Source: Streptomyces humidus
GTDB lineage: Bacteria > Actinomycetota > Actinomycetes > Streptomycetales > Streptomycetaceae
Reading direction: 5' to 3'
NCBI RefSeq assembly: GCF_014649655.1
Contig: NZ_BMTL01000016.1
Location: 1-64,000, forward strand
Length of the DNA stretch: 64,000 nt
Part shown: piece by piece, positions 17,013-25,008 of the stretch
Position numbering within the stretch: position 1 is the stretch's first letter
Layout: the number at the start of each line of letters is the position of its first letter
The notes under the pieces: model-generated
Told to the model about the DNA's origin: nothing
What the model saw: the letters and a program-made list of their open reading frames with translations, nothing else
Databases searched by the model: none
Made by a program: the position numbers and the translations under genes

Positions 17013-18724
17013 GCATCCTCCCCGCCTGTTGCGTCCGCTCCCGTCTCCCGCGAGACGGCCCGCCCGACCTCCCGATCCCCCTCCCGGTCCACCGACTCGG
17101 CGGGGGCGGCGGGGGCGACAGAGACGGCAGGGGGCACGGGCTCGACGCCCGGGACGGAACCGGCGCGGGCGGCGGGCGGGACCGGCTCGGCGGGGGCGAC
17201 GGCCTCGGCGAGCCCGGCCCTCTCGACGGCGCCGAAGGGCGGCACCGGCTCGACGAGCTCGCCAGGCGCCCCGGCCAACCGAGCACCACCCTCCTCGAAC
17301 ACCGAGAAGTCGTACAGCTCCGTGGCCCCGGCACCCCCCGAGCCCCACGGCTCTCGCGGCTCCCGCGACTCCCGCGACTCCCGCGACTCCCGCGGATTCG
17401 CCGGCCTCCCCTCGGGCGCCCTCCGCTCCCGCCACCAGCGCCATCCGCGAACCGTCAGAGCCACCGGCACCCCCAGTCCCACGATCCACACCACCACCGC
17501 ACCCCCGACCTGCCACCACACCGGCCCGAAGCGGGCCAAGGCGGCAACCCCGAGCGGTCCGCCGGCCATCCCCGCCAGCGCACCCATCAGCACTCCGCAC
17601 CCCACCCCCGCCAGCACGACCACCACCGTGGTCCTGCCCGGCGCCCACCCGCTCCCGGCCGCTCCCTTCGTCGCCGCCACGAACACCCCCACGGTCACGG
17701 CGGCGACGAACGGCACCACACCCGTCGCCCAGTACCACGGCGTCCCGCCCCCCGCCTCCGGCACCGCCGCCAGCAGGGGGAACGGCGGCAACAGGGGCGC
17801 CGGAGCGGAGGACAGGGGGGCCACCACGTGCCCGACGCCGAGGGCGTACCCCGGACCGAGCGCATACGCCGCACCCCACACCGCCGCGTTCGGCACCAGC
17901 GCCACGCACAGCAGCAGCACCGCGAACCGCCCCGACCAGCCCTCCGTCAGCTGCAGGAGCGCCGCGCGGGCCGAGCCCAGGTGCCACACCGAGGACACCG
18001 CCACCAGCAGCGCCCCGCCCCCGACGAGCACCGTCGCACCGACCCCGGCCGCCCGCCCGGCGGCGCCGAGCCGCTCCCGTCCGTCCTCCCCGAAGAACAG
18101 TCGTCGCAAGCCTCGGGGGAGCAGCGCCAGCGCCCCGTCCACATACTCGTGCGGGCAGCCGCGCGCCGACCACACCCCCGCCCCGGCGGCCGACACAGCG
18201 ACCGCCGGCACGCAGACCGCCGTCCACCCCCAGGAGGGCAGCAGCGCACCGCCCGCCGCGGCATAACAGGCGACGCCCGAGCCGACGGCGAGGTACCCGG
18301 CCACGACACCGGCCCACGCCGCGCCGCCGCTGACGAGGGCGCCGCCGCTCCCGCCGCCGCCCCCCTCCGCCGCATCGCGTGCGGCACGCCGCACCAGCCA
18401 CACCGGCAGGGCGAGCAGCAGCAGCGGTGTGACGCCGACCGGGGCCGGAACCCCGGAGAGGGTGTCGACGCGGACCAGTTCCACGCCGTGGGCCAGCAGC
18501 CACAACGCCGCGGCGACGTGCAGCGCGCCGCCGGGCCCGCTGTCGGGATAGGGGGAGCTGATCCACAGCACCATCACGAGCATGGCGAACGAACCGAGTC
18601 CGAGTCCGGCGGCGAGCACACCGCCCAGGAAGCCGGCGGCCAGTCCGGGCGATCGGTCGCGCATCCGGGTGAGCAGGGGCGACAACGACAGTCGACGAGC
18701 GGTCATCTGGATCACGACGGCCAT
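16994..18724 (-). CDS. DUF6350 polytopic membrane protein (PerM-like)
   Basis: This 576-aa protein has about ten membrane segments in residues 25-420. A long polar tail follows, with RESRESRESREPREP near residue 445 and Pro/Val/Glu-rich repeats. It matches the actinobacterial DUF6350 family, sometimes annotated as the cell-division protein PerM. The start ATG at 18724 has only GGGAG two bases upstream; the next ATG at 18706 has no ribosome site. It is transcribed divergently from a sigma-like gene and its stop region is duplicated downstream. Confidence 0.75.
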   Translation of the reverse strand: MAVVIQMTARRLSLSPLLTRMRDRSPGLAAGFLGGVLAAGLGLGSFAMLVMVLWISSPYPDSGPGGALHVAAALWLLAHGVELVRVDTLSGVPAPVGVTPLLLLALPVWLVRRAARDAAEGGGGGSGGALVSGGAAWAGVVAGYLAVGSGVACYAAAGGALLPSWGWTAVCVPAVAVSAAGAGVWSARGCPHEYVDGALALLPRGLRRLFFGEDGRERLGAAGRAAGVGATVLVGGGALLVAVSSVWHLGSARAALLQLTEGWSGRFAVLLLCVALVPNAAVWGAAYALGPGYALGVGHVVAPLSSAPAPLLPPFPLLAAVPEAGGGTPWYWATGVVPFVAAVTVGVFVAATKGAAGSGWAPGRTTVVVVLAGVGCGVLMGALAGMAGGPLGVAALARFGPVWWQVGGAVVVWIVGLGVPVALTVRGWRWWRERRAPEGRPANPRESRESRESREPREPWGSGGAGATELYDFSVFEEGGARLAGAPGELVEPVPPFGAVERAGLAEAVAPAEPVPPAARAGSVPGVEPVPPAVSVAPAAPAESVDREGDREVGRAVSRETGADATGGEDAAGPVR

Positions 18725-18820
18725 ACTCCCAACGACACGCGCTTTGCCGTCGTAACAGGCGAACCATCGCCGTGTCGCTCAATATGCGTTTATGTACTTT
18801 TTCGCGCGAGGGGGCATTCT

Positions 18821-19927
18821 GTGACGCGGCAGGCCGGCGGCGCCGGCAGAGCGGGCCGGGTGACGGACACCCAGCAGGCCGCTCCCCGACCGCCGGTGAC
18901 GGTACGCCCCGGCGGGGAGCCGCAACCACCCGCCACGAAACCGGAACCGGCGCGCGCCGACGCGCCCCCCTCTGCGCCTCCCTGCGAGCCCGCCGAAGCG
19001 GACACCGAGCAGGCGTCTCCCCCGGCCCGGCTCCCCTCCGCGCCGCTCCACACTCTGCCGCTCCCCTCCGCGTCGTCGCTCCCCTCCGCAACGGCACCCG
19101 CGGCCCCCGAACCCGCCGCCGCCCCAGAACCCTTGACGCCCGCTCAGGCCTTCGACGCGCTCTACGCCTTCTGCGCCCCCGCGCTGGTCAGGCAGGCCTA
19201 TCTGCTCTGCGGCCGTCGCGCACTGGCGCGAGAATCGGTCGAGCGCGCGTTCCAAGCAGCCTGGCAACGCTGGCCCGAGGTGGCCGTGGACCGCGACCCG
19301 GCGGGCTGGGTGCGGGCCACGGCCCACGAGTACGCGCTCTCACCCTGGCACCGGTTCCGCCCCCGCTACCGCCACCCGGAACCGCCCCCGGCCGACGCGT
19401 CCGACCGCGCACTGCTGGACGTCCTTCTGGCCCTTCCCGCACCTGCCCGCCGCACGCTCCTGCTCTACGACGGCGTCGGCCTCGACCTGCCGGAGACCGC
19501 GGCCGAGACCGAGGCGAGCACGCCGGCGACGGCCGGCCGGCTGCTGCGCGCACGGGAGTCGGTCGCCGAGCGACTGCCCGAGCTGGCGGACCCCGCCGCA
19601 CTGCACCGGCGGCTGGCGGAGCTGGCGTCCGCCGAACGGCTGCGCGCGGCCGAGCCGCCCGCGGTGCGGACGGGCGGCGAACAGCGGGCCCGCTTCTGGA
19701 CGCGCGCGGCCACCGCCTTCACGGTCGCGATCATCGGGGCGACCGCGCTGACCCTGTACACGGCCCCCACGCGGTACGAGGCTCCGGTGCCCCCCGGCGA
19801 GGCCGTGCGGGGGGTACCACCGAGGGCGGCGCCGGGCACACTCTCGGACGCGGAACTGAGACTGCGGGCGAAGCTGCGATCGGGGACGGGTCACGGTCCG
19901 CAGAGGATGCGGCCGGAACCGAGATGA
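18821..19927 (+). CDS. Sigma-factor-like protein with C-terminal membrane helix
   Basis: This 368-aa protein has a Pro/Ala-rich N-terminal 105 residues. A region resembling sigma-70 region 2 of ECF factors follows (FDALYAFCAPALVRQAYLLCGRRALARES and VERAFQAAWQRWPEV). A weaker region-4-like part spans about 205-265. A single hydrophobic helix (TAFTVAIIGATALTLYTA) follows near residues 300-318. The GTG at 18821 is supported by GAGGGGG six bases upstream. No cytoplasmic sigma factor needs a membrane helix, so this may be a degenerate, membrane-tethered relative. It converges on sucD. Confidence 0.65.
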   Translation: MTRQAGGAGRAGRVTDTQQAAPRPPVTVRPGGEPQPPATKPEPARADAPPSAPPCEPAEADTEQASPPARLPSAPLHTLPLPSASSLPSATAPAAPEPAAAPEPLTPAQAFDALYAFCAPALVRQAYLLCGRRALARESVERAFQAAWQRWPEVAVDRDPAGWVRATAHEYALSPWHRFRPRYRHPEPPPADASDRALLDVLLALPAPARRTLLLYDGVGLDLPETAAETEASTPATAGRLLRARESVAERLPELADPAALHRRLAELASAERLRAAEPPAVRTGGEQRARFWTRAATAFTVAIIGATALTLYTAPTRYEAPVPPGEAVRGVPPRAAPGTLSDAELRLRAKLRSGTGHGPQRMRPEPR

Positions 19928-19945
19928 CCGCGCCCCGGCCGCCGA

Positions 19946-19990
19946 GAACGTCAGTGGGCCCGCCCTGGACGGGCGGGCCCACTGACGTTC
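19946..19990. terminator. Strong bidirectional terminator between sigma-like gene and sucD
   Basis: A perfect 20-base inverted repeat beginning GAACGTCAGTGGGCC with a 5-base loop TGGAC separates two converging genes. It is the second-longest perfect stem in the window. Confidence 0.9.
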
Positions 19991-20033
19991 GGCTGTACGG
20001 CGCTCAGCCCGCGGATCCCCGCGGAAGCAGGCC

Positions 20034-20064
20034 GATCAGCTCGTGATCAGCCTGCGGATCAGCC
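20034..20064. repeat. Three short tandem copies at the sucD stop
   Basis: GATCAGC occurs at 20034, 20045 and 20057. On the sucD strand each reads GCTGATC, and the rightmost contains the real TGA stop. The other two lie downstream of the gene with 11-12 base spacing. Confidence 0.7.
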
Positions 20065-20946
20065 CGCGGCGAGGATCTCGCGCGCCAGCTTCGCCGTCTC
20101 GGTCGGCGTCTTGCCGACCTTGACACCGGCGGCCTCGAGGGCCTCCTTCTTCGCGGCGGCCGTGCCGGAGGAGCCGGAGACGATGGCGCCGGCGTGGCCC
20201 ATGGTCTTGCCCTCGGGCGCGGTGAAGCCCGCGACGTAGCCGACGACCGGCTTCTTCACGTTCTCCTTGATGAAGGCCGCGGCCCGCTCCTCGGCGTCGC
20301 CGCCGATCTCGCCGATCATGACGATCAGGTCGGTGTCGGGGTCGGCCTCGAACGCGGCGAGGGCGTCGATGTGCGTGGTGCCGATGACCGGGTCGCCACC
20401 GATGCCGACGGCGGACGAGAAGCCGATGTCACGCAGCTCGTACATCATCTGGTACGTCAGCGTGCCGGACTTCGACACCAGGCCGATGCGGCCCGGCTTG
20501 GTGATGTCGCCCGGGATGATGCCGGCGTTCGACTGGCCCGGGGTGATGAGACCGGGGCAGTTCGGGCCGACGATCCGGGTCTTGTCGCCCTTGGACACGG
20601 CGTACGCGTAGAACGCGGCCGAGTCGTGGACGGCGATGCCCTCGGTGATGACGACCGCGAGCGGGATCTCGGCGTCGATCGCCTCGACGACGGCGGCCTT
20701 CGCGAACGCCGGCGGCACGAAGAGGACGGACACGTTGGCGCCCGTCTTCTCGATCGCCTCGGCGACCGTGCCGAACACCGGGATCTCGGTGCCGTCGAAG
20801 TCGACGGACGTGCCCGCCTTGCGGGGGTTCACGCCACCGACGATGTTGGTGCCGTCCGCCAGCATGAGCTTGGTGTGCTTCATGCCCGTGGCACCGGTCA
20901 TGCCCTGGACGATGACCTTGCTGTCCTTGTTCAGGAAGATAGCCAT
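20059..20946 (-). CDS. sucD: Succinyl-CoA synthetase alpha subunit
   Basis: This 295-aa subunit binds CoA and carries the phosphohistidine of the TCA-cycle step converting succinyl-CoA to succinate. The CoA-binding start VIVQGMTGATGMKHT and the phosphohistidine site GHAGAIVSG (His at about 251) are present. It starts 21 bases after the sucC stop and the two subunits would be made from one transcript. Three short tandem repeats begin at its stop codon. Confidence 0.97.
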   Translation of the reverse strand: MAIFLNKDSKVIVQGMTGATGMKHTKLMLADGTNIVGGVNPRKAGTSVDFDGTEIPVFGTVAEAIEKTGANVSVLFVPPAFAKAAVVEAIDAEIPLAVVITEGIAVHDSAAFYAYAVSKGDKTRIVGPNCPGLITPGQSNAGIIPGDITKPGRIGLVSKSGTLTYQMMYELRDIGFSSAVGIGGDPVIGTTHIDALAAFEADPDTDLIVMIGEIGGDAEERAAAFIKENVKKPVVGYVAGFTAPEGKTMGHAGAIVSGSSGTAAAKKEALEAAGVKVGKTPTETAKLAREILAAG

Positions 20947-20967
20947 GGCTGTTCTGTCCCTCTTCCC

Positions 20968-22146
20968 TTACTTCGCAGCCGCGAGCTCGGCGGCCTTGTC
21001 GGCCGCGCCGTCCATGGTGTCCACGCGCTGGACCAGCGGGTGGTTGGCGTCGGAGAGGATCTTGCGACCCAGCTCGGCGTTGTTGCCGTCGAGGCGGACG
21101 ACGAGGGGCTTGGTGACTTCCTCGCCCCGGTCCGCGAGCAGCTGAAGCGCCTGGACGATGCCGTTGGCGACCTCGTCGCAGGCGGTGATGCCGCCGAAGA
21201 CGTTGACGAACACGGACTTGACGTCCGGGTCGCCCAGGATGATCTCCAGGCCGTTCGCCATGACGGCCGCGGAGGCGCCGCCGCCGATGTCGAGGAAGTT
21301 GGCGGGCTTGACGCCGCCGTGCGCCTCACCGGCGTACGCGACGACGTCCAGGGTGCTCATGACGAGACCCGCGCCGTTGCCGATGATGCCGACCTCGCCG
21401 TCGAGCTTGACGTAGTTGAGGTTCTTCGCCTTCGCGGCGGCCTCGAGCGGGTTGGCCGACGCGTGGTCGACGAACTCCTCGTGTCCCGGCTGACGGAACT
21501 CGGCGTTCTCGTCCAGCGACACCTTGCCGTCGAGGGCGATGACGTCACCGGAGGCGACCTTCGCCAGCGGGTTGACCTCGACGAGGAGGGCGTCCTCCTC
21601 GATGAAGGTCTTCCACAGCGTCACGAGGACGTTGACGACCTTGTCCGCAACCTCGGCCGGGAACTTCGCGGCCTCGACGATCTCGCGGGCCTTCTCGGGG
21701 GTCACACCCTCGTTGGCGTCGATCGGCGTCTTGGCGACGGCCTCCGGACGGGTGGCCGCCACCTCCTCGATCTCCATGCCGCCCTCGACGGACGCGATGG
21801 AGAGGAAGGTGCGGTTGGCGCGGTCGAGGAGGAAGGAGACGTAGTACTCCTCCAGGATCTCCGGGGCCGTCTCGGCGATCATCACCTTGTGGACCGTGTG
21901 GCCCTTGATGTCCATGCCGAGGATGTCCGTCGCGCGGGCGACGGCCTCGTCCGGGGTGGCGGCCAGCTTCACGCCGCCGGCCTTGCCGCGGCCGCCGACC
22001 TTCACCTGGGCCTTGACGACGGACTTGCCACCGAGACGCTCGGTGGCTGCGCGGGCCGCCTCAGGCGTGTCGATGACTTCACCGGCCAGCACCGGTACAT
22101 CGTGCTTGGCGAAGAGGTCCCTCGCCTGGTACTCGAACAGGTCCAC
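20968..22146 (-). CDS. sucC: Succinyl-CoA synthetase beta subunit
   Basis: This 392-aa subunit has the ATP-grasp fold that binds nucleotide and succinate. The N-terminus MDLFEYQARDLFAKHDVPV is typical. KAQVKVGGRGKAGGVK, ALDGKVSLDENA and the succinate loop GNGAGLVMSTLD are all present. The start codon is GTG. A CRP-type site lies about 190 bases upstream, with a possible -10 (GATAAC) at 22284-22289 on this strand. Confidence 0.97.
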   Translation of the reverse strand: MDLFEYQARDLFAKHDVPVLAGEVIDTPEAARAATERLGGKSVVKAQVKVGGRGKAGGVKLAATPDEAVARATDILGMDIKGHTVHKVMIAETAPEILEEYYVSFLLDRANRTFLSIASVEGGMEIEEVAATRPEAVAKTPIDANEGVTPEKAREIVEAAKFPAEVADKVVNVLVTLWKTFIEEDALLVEVNPLAKVASGDVIALDGKVSLDENAEFRQPGHEEFVDHASANPLEAAAKAKNLNYVKLDGEVGIIGNGAGLVMSTLDVVAYAGEAHGGVKPANFLDIGGGASAAVMANGLEIILGDPDVKSVFVNVFGGITACDEVANGIVQALQLLADRGEEVTKPLVVRLDGNNAELGRKILSDANHPLVQRVDTMDGAADKAAELAAAK

Positions 22147-22332
22147 GCGCTTCCGTCCCTATCAGTGATCTCGCGGTTCGTTGTCTGCGTGGGCGTGCCG
22201 CGAGGGCAACGTGACGTCCGACCGGTGTCTGTCACAAGGGAGGCGCACACGGTGTCCGAGCGCGCGGCATGTCCGTCTCGCAGGTTATCGCTGCTTGCAT
22301 GAGGCCCCTAAATCGAGGGTCACACCTGAGCG

Positions 22333-22346
22333 GTGATACCTGTCAC
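22333..22346. promoter_or_regulatory. Candidate CRP site upstream of sucCD
   Basis: GTGATACCTGTCAC is an inverted repeat GTGA-N6-TCAC. It fits the S. coelicolor CRP pattern GTG-N6-GNCAC that I recall from the literature. Its centre lies about 62 bases upstream of a transcription start inferred from the GATAAC -10 hexamer, a typical class I activator position. The promoter itself is unproven. Confidence 0.5.
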
Positions 22347-22408
22347 ATGATGCCGGGATCACTGGCACCCCGTGCCGGATGTGAGGCGAGGACGAGGCTG
22401 CGGGGCAG

Positions 22409-22444
22409 GGCCTCACCGGGTTGGGGTTGGCCCGGTGAGGCCCC
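22409..22444 (-). terminator. Hairpin terminator between the 347-aa gene and the sucC promoter
   Basis: GGGCCTCACCGGG and its complement form a 13-base perfect stem with a 10-base loop. It could end transcripts arriving from the gene at 22747 and insulate sucCD. Two further small hairpins follow at 22452-22467 and 22480-22501. Confidence 0.6.
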
Positions 22445-22512
22445 CTGAACAGCCCCCTCGGGGGCTCAGGACGGGCGGGTCCCCACCCCAATGGGGACCA
22501 GGTCCGCCCCGA

Positions 22513-22577
22513 CCGTGAGGGTTCGGCCGGACGTGCCGAAAGGCTTTGGGCACGTCCGAGAACCGGTCACCTCACGG
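22513..22577. repeat. Long interrupted inverted repeat
   Basis: Three paired blocks nest around a central loop: CCGTGAGG with CCTCACGG, GTTC with GAAC, and CGGACGTGCC with GGCACGTCCG. The loop (22538-22548) reads GAAAGGCTTTG. The 22 paired bases would make a stable RNA stem on either strand. Function unknown; it could be part of a composite terminator. Confidence 0.6.
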
Positions 22578-22610
22578 AGTCGATGGCTCAACCGCCGAAG
22601 CCGAACACGC

Positions 22611-22717
22611 GGACGCGGACGGAGACGGAGACGGAGATGAAACGGGAGGGAGATGACGAGGGTGCTGGTGCTGGTGCTGGTGCTGGTGCTGGTGGATACG
22701 GATACGGATACGGATAG
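22611..22717. repeat. Three hexanucleotide tandem-repeat tracts
   Basis: Within 110 bases are a degenerate GGACGC/GGAGAC tract (22611-22638), five perfect GGTGCT copies (22661-22690) and GGATAC three times plus one variant (22694-22717). They lie downstream of the gene ending at 22747 and outside any convincing gene. Confidence 0.85.
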
Positions 22718-22746
22718 GGCGATCGAGCGGGCGTGGGCCGCTCTGC

Positions 22747-23790
22747 CTAACCGGGGAAGACGGGAACGTCCCGGTACCTGTCCCGCGTCTCCACGACGTC
22801 GGAATCCTCCGCACCGCCGAGCGCGGGCCACAGCACGGGCCGGTGGAACGGCGTGACCACGGCCTGCGCGTCACCGTGCCGTGAGACACCGCTGTCGGAC
22901 GCCGGAACGCCGTCCGGATCGCCGTCCGGCCCCTGCTGCGCCGGACGGGACACGGGCGAGGGGACGGCCGACGTCCCGCCATGCGCGGGTGCGCCCCGGT
23001 GACCGGCGCGCTCCGAGCCGCCGGTCACGAAGCTCGCCGGTCCGTACGCCGGCGTCTCCGACGCCGCCGCGATCATCCGCCCCGCGCCCGTCCCGACGTG
23101 GGCCGTCCCTCGAGCCACGGTCCCGTGCCCACCCGACGAAGGCGGCAAAGGCGAAGTCAACGGCAACGGCGACGGCACGACGACAGTCCCCGCGCTTCCC
23201 ACCGGGGGCATCCCGACCGGCGACGAGGGGAGCGCCGGAACACCGGGGACGCCGGGAAGCGAGGGCACGCCGGGGAGCGCAGGCGGACGTGAGAGGTCGG
23301 ACACGACAGGAAGATCCAGCGCCGCGGGCAAACGGACCGGCAGCGAGACCGACAACCGGACCGGCACCCGCGCCTCCGTCCACGCGTCGGGCCGCACCTG
23401 CGTCCGCACCAGCGTCCGGAAACGGGTCGCGGCTCGGCCCGACCGCTCACTCACCCTCGTCACGACGTGGGTCGACTTGACGGTCGGGGCCGACGCCGAG
23501 ACCTCGGCGATGAGCGCGGTCGGCATCGGCAGGCCTTCCGCCGCTCGCGCCTGCTCGCCGCAGAGGAAGGCGAGCGCGGACAACCCGACCACCAGCAAGG
23601 CGAGTTGCAGCGCGCGCCACCCAACCGCGGTGCGCAGGACGCACAGAGCGGCGACAGGCTGGGCGGTCGGCCAGGTCAAGGCGGGGAGGTTCTTCCCGTG
23701 CGGCGGCAACGTGGCCCCGATCCTCGCACGCGGGTCCCGCGGTTGCGCAAGCCCCTCGTTACCGATGGGTAGCCGGTCGGCGGGACCCAC
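22747..23790 (-). CDS. Hypothetical Pro-rich protein with N-terminal membrane helix
   Basis: This protein of about 347 aa has one hydrophobic segment (LALLVVGLSALAFLCGEQARA, near residues 62-82) that looks like an uncleaved or cleavable signal. A long Pro/Val/Ser-rich exported region follows, with repeats of the type PGVPSLPGVPGVPALP. The C-terminus ends RDRYRDVPVFPG. It follows the vWA gene by 39 bases on the same strand and may be the last gene of that operon. The GTG start is uncertain because no clear ribosome site is seen. Confidence 0.6.
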   Translation of the reverse strand: MGPADRLPIGNEGLAQPRDPRARIGATLPPHGKNLPALTWPTAQPVAALCVLRTAVGWRALQLALLVVGLSALAFLCGEQARAAEGLPMPTALIAEVSASAPTVKSTHVVTRVSERSGRAATRFRTLVRTQVRPDAWTEARVPVRLSVSLPVRLPAALDLPVVSDLSRPPALPGVPSLPGVPGVPALPSSPVGMPPVGSAGTVVVPSPLPLTSPLPPSSGGHGTVARGTAHVGTGAGRMIAAASETPAYGPASFVTGGSERAGHRGAPAHGGTSAVPSPVSRPAQQGPDGDPDGVPASDSGVSRHGDAQAVVTPFHRPVLWPALGGAEDSDVVETRDRYRDVPVFPG

Positions 23791-23829
23791 TCCGTCCCAC
23801 CGTCGCCACGGCTAGGTCGTCACGCCCTC

Positions 23830-25008
23830 TCACCCTCGTCCGATGTCCGGCACGGGCAGCGGACGTTTCTCTATCGCCGCCGCCATGACCTCCGGGAACA
23901 GATCGGGGGTGCACGCGAACGCCGGTGCGCCCAACGCCGCGAAGGCGGCCGCGTGTTCGCGGTCGTAGGCCGGCGCCCCTTCGTCCGACAGCGCGAGCAA
24001 CGCCACGAACTGCACGCCCGACGCTTTCATCGCCATGACCCTCTTGAGCATCTCGTCGCGTATGCCTCCCTCGTAGAGGTCGCTGATGAGCACCACCACG
24101 GTCTCCGCCGGCCGGGTGATCTGCGACTGGCAGTAGGCGAGCGCCCGGTTGATGTCGGTGCCGCCGCCGAGCTGGGTGCCGAACAGGACGTCCACCGGGT
24201 CGGCGAGCCGCTCGGTGAGGTCGGCGACCGCCGTGTCGAAGACGACGAGCCGTGTGCTGATCGACCGCATCGAGGCGAGCACCGCCCCGAACACCGAGGC
24301 GTACACGACCGACGACGCCATCGACCCCGACTGGTCGATGCAGAGGATCACCTCCTTCTTCATCGACTGCGAAGCCCGCCCGTATCCCACGAGCCGCTCC
24401 GGCACGACCGTCCCGTGCTCGGGCAGATAGTGCTTGAGGTTGGCGGCGATCGTGCGGTTCCAGTCGATGTCGTGGTGGCGCGGTCGCCTGACGCGCGCGC
24501 TGCGGTCCAGCGCGCCGGTGAGGGCGGCCCGGGTGCGGGTGGCGAGCCGTTTCTCCAGGTCCTCGACCACCTTGCGGACGACCGCCCTCGCCGTCTCCCT
24601 CGTCGTCTCCGGCATCGCCTTGTTGAGCGAGAGCAGTGTGCCGACGAGATGCACGTCGGCCTCCACCGCCTCCAGCATCTCCGGCTCCAGCAGCAGGGCG
24701 GACAGCCCGAGACGCTCGATCGCGTCGCGCTGCATCACCTGCACGACGGAGGAGGAGAAGTAGGTCCGGATGTCCCCCAGCCAGCGGGCCACGGACGGCG
24801 CCGAGGCCCCCAGTCCCGCCGCGCGGTCGCGCCGGGCCGACGTCCCGTCTCCCTTGCCGTAGAGCGCGGTGAGGGCTCCGTCCATCGCCGCGTCGCGGCC
24901 GGACAGCGCGTGCCCGGTGCCGTCCGCCGCGTCGCCGCCGAGCACCAGCCGCCAACGCCGCAGCCTCTCCCGTCCGGCATCCGTCGTGGCCGCGTCGTTC
25001 ACCGTCAT
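23830..25008 (-). CDS. von Willebrand factor A domain protein of the MoxR-associated locus
   Basis: This 392-aa cytoplasmic protein carries a C-terminal vWA domain with an intact metal-ion site: DQSGS at residues 225-229, Thr in GGGTDINRA near 284, and Asp in LISDLYEGG near 310. The N-terminal 215 residues are helical with no motif I can name. The ATG overlaps the DUF5682 stop as ATGA. MoxR ATPases commonly act with vWA partners as chaperone-like remodelling pairs, and both are encoded here in one operon. Confidence 0.88.
   Translation of the reverse strand: MTVNDAATTDAGRERLRRWRLVLGGDAADGTGHALSGRDAAMDGALTALYGKGDGTSARRDRAAGLGASAPSVARWLGDIRTYFSSSVVQVMQRDAIERLGLSALLLEPEMLEAVEADVHLVGTLLSLNKAMPETTRETARAVVRKVVEDLEKRLATRTRAALTGALDRSARVRRPRHHDIDWNRTIAANLKHYLPEHGTVVPERLVGYGRASQSMKKEVILCIDQSGSMASSVVYASVFGAVLASMRSISTRLVVFDTAVADLTERLADPVDVLFGTQLGGGTDINRALAYCQSQITRPAETVVVLISDLYEGGIRDEMLKRVMAMKASGVQFVALLALSDEGAPAYDREHAAAFAALGAPAFACTPDLFPEVMAAAIEKRPLPVPDIGRG

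Noticed and set aside
16925..19927. A 1000-codon plus-strand frame covering the DUF6350 gene
   Set aside because: Only its last 368 codons (from the GTG at 18821) look like protein. The earlier part is an antisense shadow of the membrane protein, rich in Arg, Pro and His.
22653..22856. ORFs running through the hexamer repeats
   Set aside because: Their proteins are simple repeats (Leu-Val or His-Gln) produced by the hexamers in every frame; no ribosome site or family support.
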